A stretch of DNA of 64,000 nucleotides, from assembly GCF_006494775.1 (NCBI RefSeq), contig NZ_CP041146.1, forward strand, positions 4,774,001 through 4,838,000, written 5' to 3'. Below are positions 8,847 to 18,270 of this stretch, piece after piece; position 1 is the stretch's first letter; each line of letters starts with the position of its first letter. The DNA is from Nocardioides humi (GTDB lineage: Bacteria > Actinomycetota > Actinomycetes > Propionibacteriales > Nocardioidaceae). Under the pieces are notes generated by a model that worked only from the letters and a program-made list of their open reading frames with translations, was not told the origin of the DNA and did no database searches. Both the position numbers and the translations under genes were made by a program.

Positions 8847-11450
8847 TCAGCGGAGCCCGACGATCGCCTCGGCGATCGAGAGGTAGCGGTCGAGCAGCGG
8901 GTCGAAGCTGAGCGGCGCGTCGGGGCGGTACCAGGTCGCCACGCCGGCGCACATCGACGCGATCGCGCGCCCCGCGTCCCCCGGGTAGGGGGTGCGGAAG
9001 ACGCCGTCCTCGACGCCGCGCTCGATGATCTGGTCGAGCAGCGCCTGCAGCTCGTCGCGCCGGTCGAGGTACTTGCGCCGGTTGCCGGACTCGAGGCTGC
9101 GCAGCTCGCTGGTCGACACGATCGCGCCCTTGCGGCGGTAGACGTGGAACAGCAGCATGCTGGACACGAGGGCGTCGAACTGCGCGCGCGGGTCGTCGTC
9201 GGCCTGGGCCACCGCGAAGCGGCTGCGCTCGACCAGCTCGTCGACGATGACCATCATCAGGTCGAAGAGGATGTCCTGCTTCGACTTGTAGTGGTGGTAG
9301 ATGCCCGGCACCGACAGGCCGGAGCGATCGGCGAGCTGGCGGGTCGTGGTGCCGTGGTAGCCCTTCTCGGCGAACACGTCGAGCGCCGCGGCGAGGACCC
9401 GTGGCAGGTCCTGCTCGTGGTAGATCCGCCAGTCCTCGTAGGTGTCGGTCGGCAGCACCGTCGTGGCGGTGGCGGAGTCGCCGTTGCGCTTGCGGGCGAA
9501 GTCGATGAGCCACTGGAGGGCATCGACGTCGTCGACGGCTCCCGTGCTCGTGACCCGTCGCGGCGAGGTGCCCTGGAGCATCCGCTTGACCGGCACCTCG
9601 AGGCGCTTGCCGGTGCGGGTGCGGGGAAGCGCGGGGGCGACGATGATCTCGTCCGGGACGTGACGGCGGGAGGTCCGGCCCGCGATCGTCTCAACGATAC
9701 GCGTGCGCAGCGCGGCGTCGTCCCTGCCGCCGTCGGTCACGACGAACAGCGGCATCCAGTAGCCGCCCTCGGCGAGCTCGACCCCGACGACCAGGCTGTC
9801 GAGCACCTCGGGCAGCGACTCCAGCGCCTCGTAGATCTCGGCGCTCCCCAGCCGTACGCCGTTGCGGTTCAGCGTGGAGTCGGTGCGGCCGTGGATCACG
9901 ATCGTGCCGCGCTCGGTGATCGTGATCGCGTCGCCGTGGCGCCACACGCCAGGGAAGACGTCGAAGTACGCGTCGCGGTAGCGCTCGCCCTCGGGGTCGT
10001 CCCAGAACGCGATCGGCATCGACGGCATCGGCCGGGTGATGACCATCTCGCCGGTCTGGCCCGCCGGCAGGCGGTTGCCCCGCTCGTCCCACACCTCGAG
10101 CGCGACGCCCAGCGCCGTACCGCTGATCTCGCCGTCGTACACCGGGAGGTTGGGGGCGCTGGCGACGAAGATGCCGACGATGTCGGTGCCACCGCTCATC
10201 GAGCCGACCTGGAGGTCGCTGCGCACGTGGTCGCGAACCCAGCGGTTGCTGCTGGCCGGGAGCACCGAGCCGGTCACGCCGATCAGCTCGAGCGCGGACA
10301 GGTCGAGCTCGCGGCCCGGCTCGAGCCCGTCGCGCGCGCAGGCCTGGAGGTAGCCGGGGCTGGTGCCGAACACGGTGACGCCGAGGTCCTGGGCGACGCG
10401 CCACAGCAGGCCGGTGTCGGGATGGGTCGGGCTGCCGTCGAACAGCACGATGGTCGCCCCGTGGAGGAGACCGCAGATCTGGGCGTTCCACATCATCCAG
10501 TTGGGCGTGGTGAACCAGAAGAAGACGTCCGCCTCGTCGACGCCCATGTGGAAGCCGGGGGAGACCAGCTGCTCGAGGAGCGCGCCGCCGTGCCCGTGCA
10601 CGATGCCCTTCGGGCGGCCGGTGGTGCCGGAGGTGAAGAGGACCCACAGCGGGTGGTCGAACGGGACGTCGACCGGCGCCGTGACCGGCTTGCTGAACCG
10701 CTGGAGCTGCTCCCAGGTGACGTCGCACGGGGTGGTGTCGTCCCGGTCGACGCCGCCGGTCTCGACCGAGACGACGAGCGCGTCGACGGGCAGCAGCACC
10801 CGCAGCTCCGCCACGGCCTCGCGGCGGTCCTGCTGCTCGCCCTTGAACAGGTAGCCCGTGCCGGCGATGAAGACCGTCGGGTCGAGCTGGCCGAGACGGT
10901 CCATCGCGGCCGTCGGCGCGTAGTCCATCCCCGTCTGCGACCAGACGGCGCCCAGCGTCGCGGAGGCGAGGAAGGCGACGACGCCCTCGATGCAGTTCGG
11001 CAGGTAGGCGACGACCCGGTCGCCCTGCCCGATCCCGCGGTCCGCGAGCGCCCCGGCGACCGCGGCGACCTGGTCGCGGAGCTGGCCGAACGTGATCGAC
11101 TCGCGGTGGCCGTCGTCGCGGACCAGGATGACGGCCTCGCGCTCGGCGGCGCCGTGCTTGAGCATCTCCCGCGCGAAGTTCAGCGTGGCGCCCTGGAACC
11201 AGCGGGCCCCCGGCATCTCGGAGGACGAGAGCACCTCGGTGGCCTCGGTGGCGAAGTCGACCCCGAAGTAGTGGGCGACCGCCTCCCAGAAGAGCGCAGG
11301 CTCGGCGGCCGACCAGGCCTGCAGCTCGCGGAAGTCACGCGGGTCGCTCAGGTCGACGATGCCCTCCGTGCCGAGCCAGCGAGCGAAGTCGACCACCCGA
11401 GAGCTGTCGATCTGGGCGTCTGTGGGCAGCCAGGCCGCCTCGACAGTCAC
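8847..11450 (-). CDS. Acetoacetyl-CoA synthetase-type ligase fused to a C-terminal TetR regulator
   Basis: One uninterrupted 867-codon frame. Residues 1 to about 650 are an acetoacetate-CoA ligase-type ANL enzyme (FTSGTTGRPKGIVHGHGG, FWFTTPNWMMWN, MSGGTDIVG, NRNGVRLGSAEIYE, RTRTGKRLEVPVKRML). After a short linker, residues about 675-867 are a complete TetR protein: HTH with TTTRQLADRSGLSVPGIYHHY and a KstR2-like helical ligand domain. No stop exists in any frame near the junction. An internal GTG (about 9460) could also yield free TetR. The start GTG at 11450 follows AGAGGGGA and begins a family-like N-terminus; ATG 11498 overlaps the permease stop as an alternative. Confidence 0.85.
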   Translation of the reverse strand: MTVEAAWLPTDAQIDSSRVVDFARWLGTEGIVDLSDPRDFRELQAWSAAEPALFWEAVAHYFGVDFATEATEVLSSSEMPGARWFQGATLNFAREMLKHGAAEREAVILVRDDGHRESITFGQLRDQVAAVAGALADRGIGQGDRVVAYLPNCIEGVVAFLASATLGAVWSQTGMDYAPTAAMDRLGQLDPTVFIAGTGYLFKGEQQDRREAVAELRVLLPVDALVVSVETGGVDRDDTTPCDVTWEQLQRFSKPVTAPVDVPFDHPLWVLFTSGTTGRPKGIVHGHGGALLEQLVSPGFHMGVDEADVFFWFTTPNWMMWNAQICGLLHGATIVLFDGSPTHPDTGLLWRVAQDLGVTVFGTSPGYLQACARDGLEPGRELDLSALELIGVTGSVLPASSNRWVRDHVRSDLQVGSMSGGTDIVGIFVASAPNLPVYDGEISGTALGVALEVWDERGNRLPAGQTGEMVITRPMPSMPIAFWDDPEGERYRDAYFDVFPGVWRHGDAITITERGTIVIHGRTDSTLNRNGVRLGSAEIYEALESLPEVLDSLVVGVELAEGGYWMPLFVVTDGGRDDAALRTRIVETIAGRTSRRHVPDEIIVAPALPRTRTGKRLEVPVKRMLQGTSPRRVTSTGAVDDVDALQWLIDFARKRNGDSATATTVLPTDTYEDWRIYHEQDLPRVLAAALDVFAEKGYHGTTTRQLADRSGLSVPGIYHHYKSKQDILFDLMMVIVDELVERSRFAVAQADDDPRAQFDALVSSMLLFHVYRRKGAIVSTSELRSLESGNRRKYLDRRDELQALLDQIIERGVEDGVFRTPYPGDAGRAIASMCAGVATWYRPDAPLSFDPLLDRYLSIAEAIVGLR

Positions 11451-11494
11451 GGTTGCGCATCCCCTCTCCATTGCCACATCTGCTCGTGCGCTGG

Positions 11495-12709
11495 TCATCG
11501 GCGGTTCGGCAGCAGTGACCCGCGGGTGATCACGACGTCGATCGCAACAGCAAGGATAAGGACCCCGCCGGTCGCGAAGCTCTGCACTTCGGTGGACATG
11601 CCCAGGAGCTGGACGCCGTTGTTGATCGACCCGATCACGAGGGCGCCGAGCAGCGCGGCCCACACGGTTCCGCGGCCGCCGAAGAGGCTCACGCCCCCCA
11701 CCACCGCCGCTGCGATCGCGTTGAGCATCAGCGGCCCGCCACCGGACGAGTTGGAGACGGCGAGCAGTCGCGACGCCTCGACCATGCCGGCCACCGCAGC
11801 GCACACGCCGAGGACGAGGAAGGAGTAGATCACCATGCGGGACACGGGAATGCCCGCCCGCTGCGCGGCCTCCCGGTTGCCGCCGACGGCGTACAGATGC
11901 GTCCCGTAGCGGGTCCGCCCGGTGAAGTACGCCGCGATCAGCAGCATCCCGACCAGGATCAGCACGGGCAGCGGGAGACCGGGCCCCTCGCTCAGGATCG
12001 CGATCGCGCCGAAGATGACCACGCCACTGACGACCGCGGGCACGCCGACGACCAGCACCGCGGAGGACGTCGCGTCGGCACCGCGCTCGCGGTGACCGAG
12101 ATAGCGGGTCGCGCAGAAGATCAGCCAGCCGGCCGCCCCGAGGGCCAGGCTCCAGCCCGACGGGAGGTAGGTGGACGAGATCCGGGCGTAGTCGGTGCCG
12201 GCCACGTTGATGGCGAACTCGGGCGGCAGCACGACCAGCAGGAGGCCCTGCAGGATGACCATGCCACCGAGGGTCACGATCAGCGACGGCACGCCGAAGA
12301 TGACCGCGAGCACCTCGGCCAGGACGAAGAGCACGCCGACGGCGACTCCGCCGAGGATGGCCAGCCACAGCGGCCACTCGCTCTTGATCGCGAGCTGGGC
12401 GGTGACCGTGGCGCAGACGCCGGAGAGCATCGCGGAGGACAGGTCGATCTCGCCGACCAGCAGCACGAAGACGACGCCCAGCGCCAGGATCGCGGTCGTC
12501 ACGATCTGCAGCGTCAGGGTGGTGATGTTCCCGGAGGTGAGGAAGGCCGAGTTCTGGGAGTAGAAGTACAGCCAGATCAGCCCGAGGACCAGCAGCACCG
12601 GGATGCTGCGGTACCTGCCGCTCAGTCCCTCGACGACGCGCGAGAGCAGGGGGGTGTCCGGCTCGTTCGGGGCGATCGGCGGGACGCTCCGGACCTGCTG
12701 GGTGCTCAT
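11495..12709 (-). CDS. CUT2-type sugar ABC transporter permease (XylH/RbsC-like)
   Basis: A 404-residue membrane protein with about ten hydrophobic segments and the BPD_transp_2 pattern, including GEIDLSSAM (permease signature region), GVPSLIVTLGGM, AVGGNREAAQRAGI and the C-terminal GGVSLFGGRGT. Longer than RbsC and closer in layout to XylH. The ATG overlaps the ATPase stop by ATGA. With the ATPase and binding protein it forms a complete importer. The catabolic neighbours suggest the cargo may not be an ordinary sugar. Confidence 0.9.
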   Translation of the reverse strand: MSTQQVRSVPPIAPNEPDTPLLSRVVEGLSGRYRSIPVLLVLGLIWLYFYSQNSAFLTSGNITTLTLQIVTTAILALGVVFVLLVGEIDLSSAMLSGVCATVTAQLAIKSEWPLWLAILGGVAVGVLFVLAEVLAVIFGVPSLIVTLGGMVILQGLLLVVLPPEFAINVAGTDYARISSTYLPSGWSLALGAAGWLIFCATRYLGHRERGADATSSAVLVVGVPAVVSGVVIFGAIAILSEGPGLPLPVLILVGMLLIAAYFTGRTRYGTHLYAVGGNREAAQRAGIPVSRMVIYSFLVLGVCAAVAGMVEASRLLAVSNSSGGGPLMLNAIAAAVVGGVSLFGGRGTVWAALLGALVIGSINNGVQLLGMSTEVQSFATGGVLILAVAIDVVITRGSLLPNRR

Positions 12710-13485
12710 CGGACGCCCTCGGCGGTGAGCGGGACCTCGTGGGCCCCGGTGATGGCGGCGATCAGGTCGCCGGACGTGTAGTCGCCGCGCTCGAACTCGG
12801 CGACCTTGCAGCCCAGCCGCATGACGACGACGCGGTCGGCGACCTCCTGGACGTCCTTGAGATCGTGCGAGATCACCAGGACGCCGCGGTCCTGGGACTT
12901 CAGACGCAGGATCAGGTCGAGCACCTCGGCGCGCTGCGAGACGCCCAGGGCGGCGGTCGGCTCGTCGAGCAGCACCAGGCTCGGGTCCGAGATCAGCGCC
13001 CGGCAGATCGCGATGCCCTGCCGCTGCCCGCCGGACAGGCCGCCCACGGGCGTGGTGAGGGAGCGGAGCCTCACCGCCAGGCTGTCGAGCACCTTGCGGG
13101 CCTCCACCTCCATGCGGTGGCGGCTCACGGGGCGCCCGCGCAGGAGACCTCCGGTGATCTCCTGGCCGAGGAAGAGGTTGCGGACCGCGTCGAGGTTGTC
13201 GCACAGCGACAGGTCCTGGTGGACGGTATGGATCCCCGCGCTCTGCGCCGCCCGCGGCGTCTCGAGACGGACCGCCTCGCCGCGCACCCGGATCGCACCC
13301 GAGTCGGGGTGCTCCACCCCCGAGATGACCTTGATGAGCGTGGACTTGCCGGCTCCGTTGTCGCCCACGAGGGCGACGACCTCTCCGCGGCGGAGCTCGA
13401 GGTCGACCTCGTGGAGCGCACGCACTCCGCCGAAGTGCTTCGAGACCTGGCTGAGCTCGAGCAGGAGCTCGCCTGCGTCAGGCAT
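12706..13485 (-). CDS. CUT2-type sugar ABC transporter ATP-binding protein, single domain
   Basis: A 259-residue ATPase with Walker A GDNGAGKS, signature LSGGQRQG, Walker B LVLLDEPTAALG and the H-loop ISHDL. It has one nucleotide-binding domain, unlike the doubled RbsA/XylG proteins, and resembles FrcA-type partners that work as homodimers. The start at 13485 is supported by GGAGGG seven bases upstream. Coupled by overlap to the permease; 87 bp separate it from the binding-protein gene. Confidence 0.92.
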   Translation of the reverse strand: MPDAGELLLELSQVSKHFGGVRALHEVDLELRRGEVVALVGDNGAGKSTLIKVISGVEHPDSGAIRVRGEAVRLETPRAAQSAGIHTVHQDLSLCDNLDAVRNLFLGQEITGGLLRGRPVSRHRMEVEARKVLDSLAVRLRSLTTPVGGLSGGQRQGIAICRALISDPSLVLLDEPTAALGVSQRAEVLDLILRLKSQDRGVLVISHDLKDVQEVADRVVVMRLGCKVAEFERGDYTSGDLIAAITGAHEVPLTAEGVR

Positions 13486-13572
13486 GGGAATTCCCTCCGT
13501 GAGTGGGGCTGGGTGGGGTGCGGCCGCCGGTCCGACGGACAGCGGCCGCACCCCGGACGTGGACGGTCGGGG

Positions 13573-14724
13573 TCAGCCGGCCTTCGCCTGGCAGGTGGGC
13601 GTGCTCTCGGCGGGGCCGCCGTCGCAGATCTGCTCCCAGGTGAAGATGCCGAGGTCGACCGCCTGCTGCACGATCTCGCCCGGGTCCTTGCCGTCCTCGA
13701 GGTGGATCAGCGTGGTGTCCAGCTTGGCGGTCGGGATGTCGTCCGTGCCGTTGTTCACCTGGTCCTGGACCAGGTCCGCCGGCGGATCCTCCCCGTTGAT
13801 CGCGGCCAGCGTGATCTTCGCGGCCGCCTCGGCCTCGACGGAGAAGGCCTTGAGGACGGTGTCCTCCTGGTCGCCGGTCAGCATGTACTGCAGCCCGGTG
13901 AGCTCGGGATTCTGGCCGCCGTACACGGGGATCTCGACCTTCTGGCCCTTGAGCGCGGCGATGATCCCGGAGGCGTTGCCGTCGTAGAAGCCGAGGAAGG
14001 CGTCGAGGTCGCTCTGCGTCTTCGTCAGGCACTGCTCGGCGGCCTTCTGGGCGTTGTCGGGCGCCCAGTCCTTGATGTAGTCCTCGCAGACGACGTTCAG
14101 GGTGCCGTCGTCGATGAGCGGCTGGAGGATCTCGTCCTGCCCGCGGAGCATCTCGGTCGTGTAGACGTCGCCCTTGTTGCCGTACTGGCGGGCGAGGTCG
14201 ACGGGGCCGCTGCCGAAGGCGCCGGCCTCGACCCGGCTCTTGAAGTACTCGGCCTGCTGGATGCCGACCTTGTAGGGGTCGAAGATGACCTGGGCGTACA
14301 TCGGTCCGTTGAGCGGCGGGTTCTCGTAGCCGATCACGGGGACCTCGGCCGCCGCGGCCGCCTGGAGCAGGCCGGCGCTCGTGTTGGGGTCCGCGGCCAC
14401 CACGACGAGGGCCTTGGCCCCGGCCGCGATCGCGGAGTTGGCCTGCGACAGCTGGGTGGCGGAGTCGCCGCCGCCGTTGACGAACTTCACCTCGACGTCG
14501 GGGTCGAGCGCCTTCATGGCCTTCTCGAAGTCCGGGCCGTCCTGCTGGATGTAGCGGGTCGGGGTGGTGTTGGGCGCCATGAAGTACACGAGCTTCTTGC
14601 CCGAGGACGAGCCGTTCCCGGACGAGCCGCCGTCGTCGCCGCCACATGCGGCCGTCACCAGGCTGAGCCCGGCCACGATCGCGACGAGGCCGACCCTGGC
14701 CCGGGCCTTTCTACTGCCTTGCAT
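13573..14724 (-). CDS. CUT2-type substrate-binding lipoprotein (XylF-like)
   Basis: A 383-residue extracellular solute-binding protein. The N-terminal signal ends in the lipobox LVTAACGG, followed by a Gly/Ser linker, so it is anchored by a lipidated Cys. The mature part has the two-lobe periplasmic-binding-4 fold pattern seen in XylF/RbsB (start KKLVYFMAPNTTPTRY; later DAFLGFYDGNASGIIAAL and VYGGQNPELTGLQYML). AAGGAG lies at good spacing before the ATG. Captures the substrate for the importer downstream; identity unknown. Confidence 0.9.
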   Translation of the reverse strand: MQGSRKARARVGLVAIVAGLSLVTAACGGDDGGSSGNGSSSGKKLVYFMAPNTTPTRYIQQDGPDFEKAMKALDPDVEVKFVNGGGDSATQLSQANSAIAAGAKALVVVAADPNTSAGLLQAAAAAEVPVIGYENPPLNGPMYAQVIFDPYKVGIQQAEYFKSRVEAGAFGSGPVDLARQYGNKGDVYTTEMLRGQDEILQPLIDDGTLNVVCEDYIKDWAPDNAQKAAEQCLTKTQSDLDAFLGFYDGNASGIIAALKGQKVEIPVYGGQNPELTGLQYMLTGDQEDTVLKAFSVEAEAAAKITLAAINGEDPPADLVQDQVNNGTDDIPTAKLDTTLIHLEDGKDPGEIVQQAVDLGIFTWEQICDGGPAESTPTCQAKAG

Positions 14725-14824
14725 CTTCTTCTCCTTCGAGGGGACGGACCCCGGCCGGGTGGCAGGGATGTCGCTTTCGCCCAGAGCCCCCGAGTCGACT
14801 CATGGGATGCGCCGGACCGAGCGG

Positions 14825-16593
14825 TCAGGAGCGCACGTCGTGCAGGTCGGCGGTGATCTGGAGGGCGAGGTGCTTGGCGTACACCCGCACCCAGGCCAGA
14901 GGGCCGCCCATGTACCAGAAGCCCGGATGGCCGGTACGGCGGTACAGCCCGCCGATCTCGCCGTCCTCGCCGATGCCGAGGACCAGGGGGAGCCGCTCGG
15001 CCACGGCGTCGCCGAACAGGCGGCGCGCGGTCTCGCGCATGTTCGAGTAGCCGGTCGCCAGCACGACGAGGTCGGCGTCGAGCTCGCGGCCGTCCTCGAG
15101 CCGGATGCCCGTCGCGGTGAACTCCGCGAGCCCCGAGCCCTGGGCGAGCCCGATCCGGCCCTCGGCGATCAGGCCGGACGCGCCGACGTCGATGTAGTAG
15201 CCGCCGCCCTTGGCGAGCGCGAAGCCCATCAGCCCGGTGCCGTCGGGTCCGTCGTTGAGCCGGAAGCCCACCGCCTCGAGCGAGGCCAGCAGCGCGGCGT
15301 CCTTCTCGGCGGTGCGCTTCACGCCCTCCTTGGCGTCCTCGAGCACGAGCGGCCAGGGGTAGGCGCTGGCCAGGAGGTCGGCGTACTCGGTCGGCGGCCC
15401 GGACTCGGTGAAGTTGGCCCCGAAGATCGCGGGGATGCCGTGCTCCTGGCTGATGATGTGGGTCGAGGAGCGCTGCACCAGGGTGACCTCGGCGCCCGCC
15501 TCGTACAGGTCCTGGGCGATGTCGTGGCCGCTGTTGCAGGCGCCGACGACGACGGCCTTCCGGCCGGCCCAGCTGCCGCCGGCGCCGTGCTCGCTGGAGT
15601 GGTAGACCGTGCCCGCGAAGCCGTCGCGTCCGGGGAGGTCGGGGACGTGGGGCTCGCCGGCCGCCCCCGTCGCGAGGACGACGTGGCGCGGGCGCAGCGT
15701 CCGCTCGCCCTCCCCGGTCTGCACCGTGAGCGCCCACGCGCCGGCCTGCTCGTCGTACGCCGCGGCGGTCATCTCGGCCGAGCACCAGACGTCGAGCTCC
15801 ATCGCCTGGGCGTAGAACTCGAACCAGTCGGCGATCTTGTCCTTGGGGGAGTAGATCGGCCACGACTGCGGGAACGGGAGATAGGGCAGGTGGTCGGCCC
15901 AGACCGGGTCGTGCAGCACCAGCGAGTGGTACCGACGGCGCCAGCCGTCGCCGACCCGCTCGCTCCTCTCCAGGATGAGCGCGTCGACGCCCATCAGGCG
16001 CAGGTTCGCCGCGAGGGCGAGGCCGCCCTGGCCGGCGCCGAGGACGACGACCTCCGGCTCGCGGTCGGTGTAGGCCCGCGCGTGCTCGCGCTTGTCCTTC
16101 CAGTTGCGCTGCGTGGTGGCGCCGACCTCGTGCCGCGGGCCGGTGGGCCGGCGGCTGCCGAGGGCCCGCTCGTGGCCCTTGAGGTCCTCGACCCCGGTCA
16201 TGACCGTCCAGGCGCGCCAGCCGTCCTCGCCCTGCCGGATGCGGGCCACGCCCCGGCACCAGGCGCCGGGCGTCTCGAAGGTGAAGAAGCCCTCGATCGT
16301 GCCGCCGCCCCCTCCTCGGCCACGAAGCGCGGACCGAACTCGGTGACGATCCGGACGTCGGACACCTTCGCCTGCTGCAGGTGCTCGTCGAGGAGCCCGG
16401 CGATCCGGTCCGTGCCGTGGTAGGTCCCGAGGTCCCAGCTGAGCGCGAGGAGGTCGCGCCACCAGCAGTCCCCGTCCAGCAGGTTCGTGGTCGCGGCGGC
16501 GTCCGCCGCCGCCATCGCGTCCGCGAAGTCGGCGAGCCAGGCCGCGAACGCCGCCTTCACCTCGTCAGGAGACGAGTCGGTGTCCACCCTCAC
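14825..16593 (-). CDS. SnoaL-domain flavin-containing monooxygenase, frameshifted
   Basis: First gene of the operon. Codons from GTG 16593 (AAGGAGG seven bases upstream) encode an NTF2/SnoaL-like domain of about 95 residues. The frame then shifts at a run of five C (plus strand 16308-16312), and an FMO/Baeyer-Villiger-type flavoprotein follows: FAD loop VVLGAGQGGLALAANL, the F-x-G-x-x-x-H motif (FAGTVYHSSEHG), second Rossmann loop VVVGACNSGHDIA and ATGYSNM. One extra G restores a single protein of about 590 residues, a known domain order, so a lost base is likely. Probably inserts oxygen into a ketone or hydroxylates the imported substrate. Confidence 0.85.
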
Positions 16594-16630
16594 GTGAGTC
16601 CCTCCTTGCGGGCCGCGCGGCCCAGATCGT

Positions 16631-16654
16631 CCGACCGAGCGATCGCTCGGTCGG
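16631..16654. promoter_or_regulatory. Perfect 24-bp palindrome, probable TetR operator of the FMO operon
   Basis: The 24 bases from 16631 to 16654 equal their own reverse complement. The core is ACCGAGCGATCGCTCGGT, the size and symmetry of TetR-family operators in actinobacteria. It lies 37 bp upstream of the FMO start and 141 bp upstream of lpd. The only TetR in this operon is the domain fused to the CoA ligase, so autoregulation by the fusion is the simplest model. A second perfect palindrome, GGGCCGCGCGGCCC (16610-16623), lies between it and the ribosome-binding site. Confidence 0.75.
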
Positions 16655-16795
16655 AGAGGAGTGTTGCACACGTCACACCGTGAGGGGAAGGGCCTCGCGA
16701 CGCGGAGAGCACCCGTCGGCGCCGTACCGGCGAGTAGGGATGTCCGGTTCCGAACGCGCTGCGGGCCGGCGCAGCCGCCCTACTACGCTGGCTTC

Positions 16796-18196
16796 GTGAC
16801 CCACTTCGATGTCCTCGTCCTCGGTGCCGGCCCCGGTGGGTACGTCGCCGCGATCCGCGCCGCCCAGCTCGGCAAGTCCGTTGCCGTGATCGAGAAGAAG
16901 TACTGGGGCGGCGTCTGTCTCAACGTCGGCTGCATCCCCTCCAAGGCGCTGCTCAAGAACGCCGAGCTGGCGCACACGCTGACCCACGAGAAGGCCAAGT
17001 TCGGCATCGAGGGCGACGCGACGATGGCCTTCGGCCCGACCCACCAGCGCTCCCGCCAGGTGAGCGCCGGCATCGTCAAGGGCGTCCACTACCTGATGAA
17101 GAAGAACAAGATCACCGAGGTCGACGGCTGGGGCACCCTGACCGGCCCGAAGACCGTCTCGGTCGCGCTCAACGACGGGTCGGTCGCCGAGTACACCTGC
17201 GACAACCTGATCATCGCCACCGGCGCGACCGTCCGCAGCGTGCCGGGCGTGGAGCCCAACGGCAAGAACATCGTGACCTACGAGGAGCAGATCCTCGACG
17301 AGAGCGTCCCCGGCTCGATCATCATCGGCGGCTCGGGCGCGATCGGCGTCGAGTTCGCCTACGTGCTGAAGAACTTCGGCGTCGACGTCACCATCGTGGA
17401 GTTCCTCGACCGCATGGTCCCGACCGAGGACGCCGACGTGTCCAAGGAGCTCGCCAAGCACTACAAGAAGCTCGGCGTGAAGGTGCTGACCTCGACCGCC
17501 GTCAAGGGCGTCGAGGACACCGGCTCCGGCGTACGCGTGCGCGTGGCTCCGGCTGCCGGTGGCGACGAGCAGGTGCTCGAGGCCGACAAGTTCCTCGCCG
17601 CCTTCGGCTTCGCCCCCCGCGTCGACGGCTACGGCCTCGACGCCGCCGGCGTGAAGCTCACCGACCGCGGCGCGATCGAGATCGACGACTTCTGCCGCAC
17701 CAACGTCGACGGCGTCTACGCCATCGGCGACTGCACCGGCAAGCTGATGCTCGCCCACGTCGCCGAGGGCCAGGGCATCGTCGCCGCCGAGACCCTCGCC
17801 GGCGCCGAGACCATGCCGGTCGAGTACGACTTCGTCCCGCGCGCGACGTACTGCCAGCCGCAGATCGGCTCCTTCGGCTACAGCGAGCAGCAGGCCAAGG
17901 ACAAGGGGTACGACGTCAAGACGGCCTCGTTCCCCTTCTCGGCCAACGGCAAGGCGCAGGGCCTGGGCGAGGCCGTGGGCTTCGTCAAGATCGTCGCCGA
18001 CGCGGAGTACAACGAGATCCTCGGCGCCCACATGATCGGCCCCGACGTCACCGAGCTGCTGCCCGCGCTGACCCTCGCGCAGAAGTGGGACCTCACCGCC
18101 GACGAGGTCGGCCGCAACGTGTTCGCCCACCCGACCCTGTCGGAGGCCGTCAAGGAGGCGATCCACGGGATCGCCGGGCACATGATCAACCTCTGA
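16796..18196 (+). CDS. lpd: Dihydrolipoyl dehydrogenase
   Basis: A 466-residue FAD disulfide oxidoreductase, the E3 subunit that reoxidises lipoyl groups of 2-oxoacid dehydrogenase complexes. Intact features: [17 protein letters not shown] (FAD), the redox pair in [16 protein letters not shown] loop [23 protein letters not shown] and the C-terminal catalytic His-Glu in [13 protein letters not shown]. The GTG at 16796 is chosen because TACGCT precedes it by six bases (leaderless) and the family N-terminus begins there. Confidence 0.95.
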   Translation: MTHFDVLVLGAGPGGYVAAIRAAQLGKSVAVIEKKYWGGVCLNVGCIPSKALLKNAELAHTLTHEKAKFGIEGDATMAFGPTHQRSRQVSAGIVKGVHYLMKKNKITEVDGWGTLTGPKTVSVALNDGSVAEYTCDNLIIATGATVRSVPGVEPNGKNIVTYEEQILDESVPGSIIIGGSGAIGVEFAYVLKNFGVDVTIVEFLDRMVPTEDADVSKELAKHYKKLGVKVLTSTAVKGVEDTGSGVRVRVAPAAGGDEQVLEADKFLAAFGFAPRVDGYGLDAAGVKLTDRGAIEIDDFCRTNVDGVYAIGDCTGKLMLAHVAEGQGIVAAETLAGAETMPVEYDFVPRATYCQPQIGSFGYSEQQAKDKGYDVKTASFPFSANGKAQGLGEAVGFVKIVADAEYNEILGAHMIGPDVTELLPALTLAQKWDLTADEVGRNVFAHPTLSEAVKEAIHGIAGHMINL

Positions 18197-18222
18197 GCGG
18201 GACCTTCGGCCCCAGCTCCTGA

Positions 18223-18256
18223 GTAGGGGGACTCACGCGCGCGTGGGTCCCCCTAC
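18223..18256. terminator. Strong hairpin after lpd
   Basis: Bases 18223-18238 pair with 18241-18256 (GTAGGGGGACTCACGC against its complement, one G-T wobble), giving a 16-bp GC-rich stem with a very tight loop. It starts 27 bp after the lpd stop and ends 15 bp before the next ATG. There is no T-tract, as is common for actinobacterial terminators. Confidence 0.6.
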
Positions 18257-18270
18257 GCCATCCTTCGGCC

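Noticed and set aside
11451..11498. ATG 11498 as the start of the CoA ligase fusion
   Set aside because: It overlaps the permease stop neatly, but the family-like N-terminus and AGAGGGGA favour GTG 11450; kept only as an alternative.
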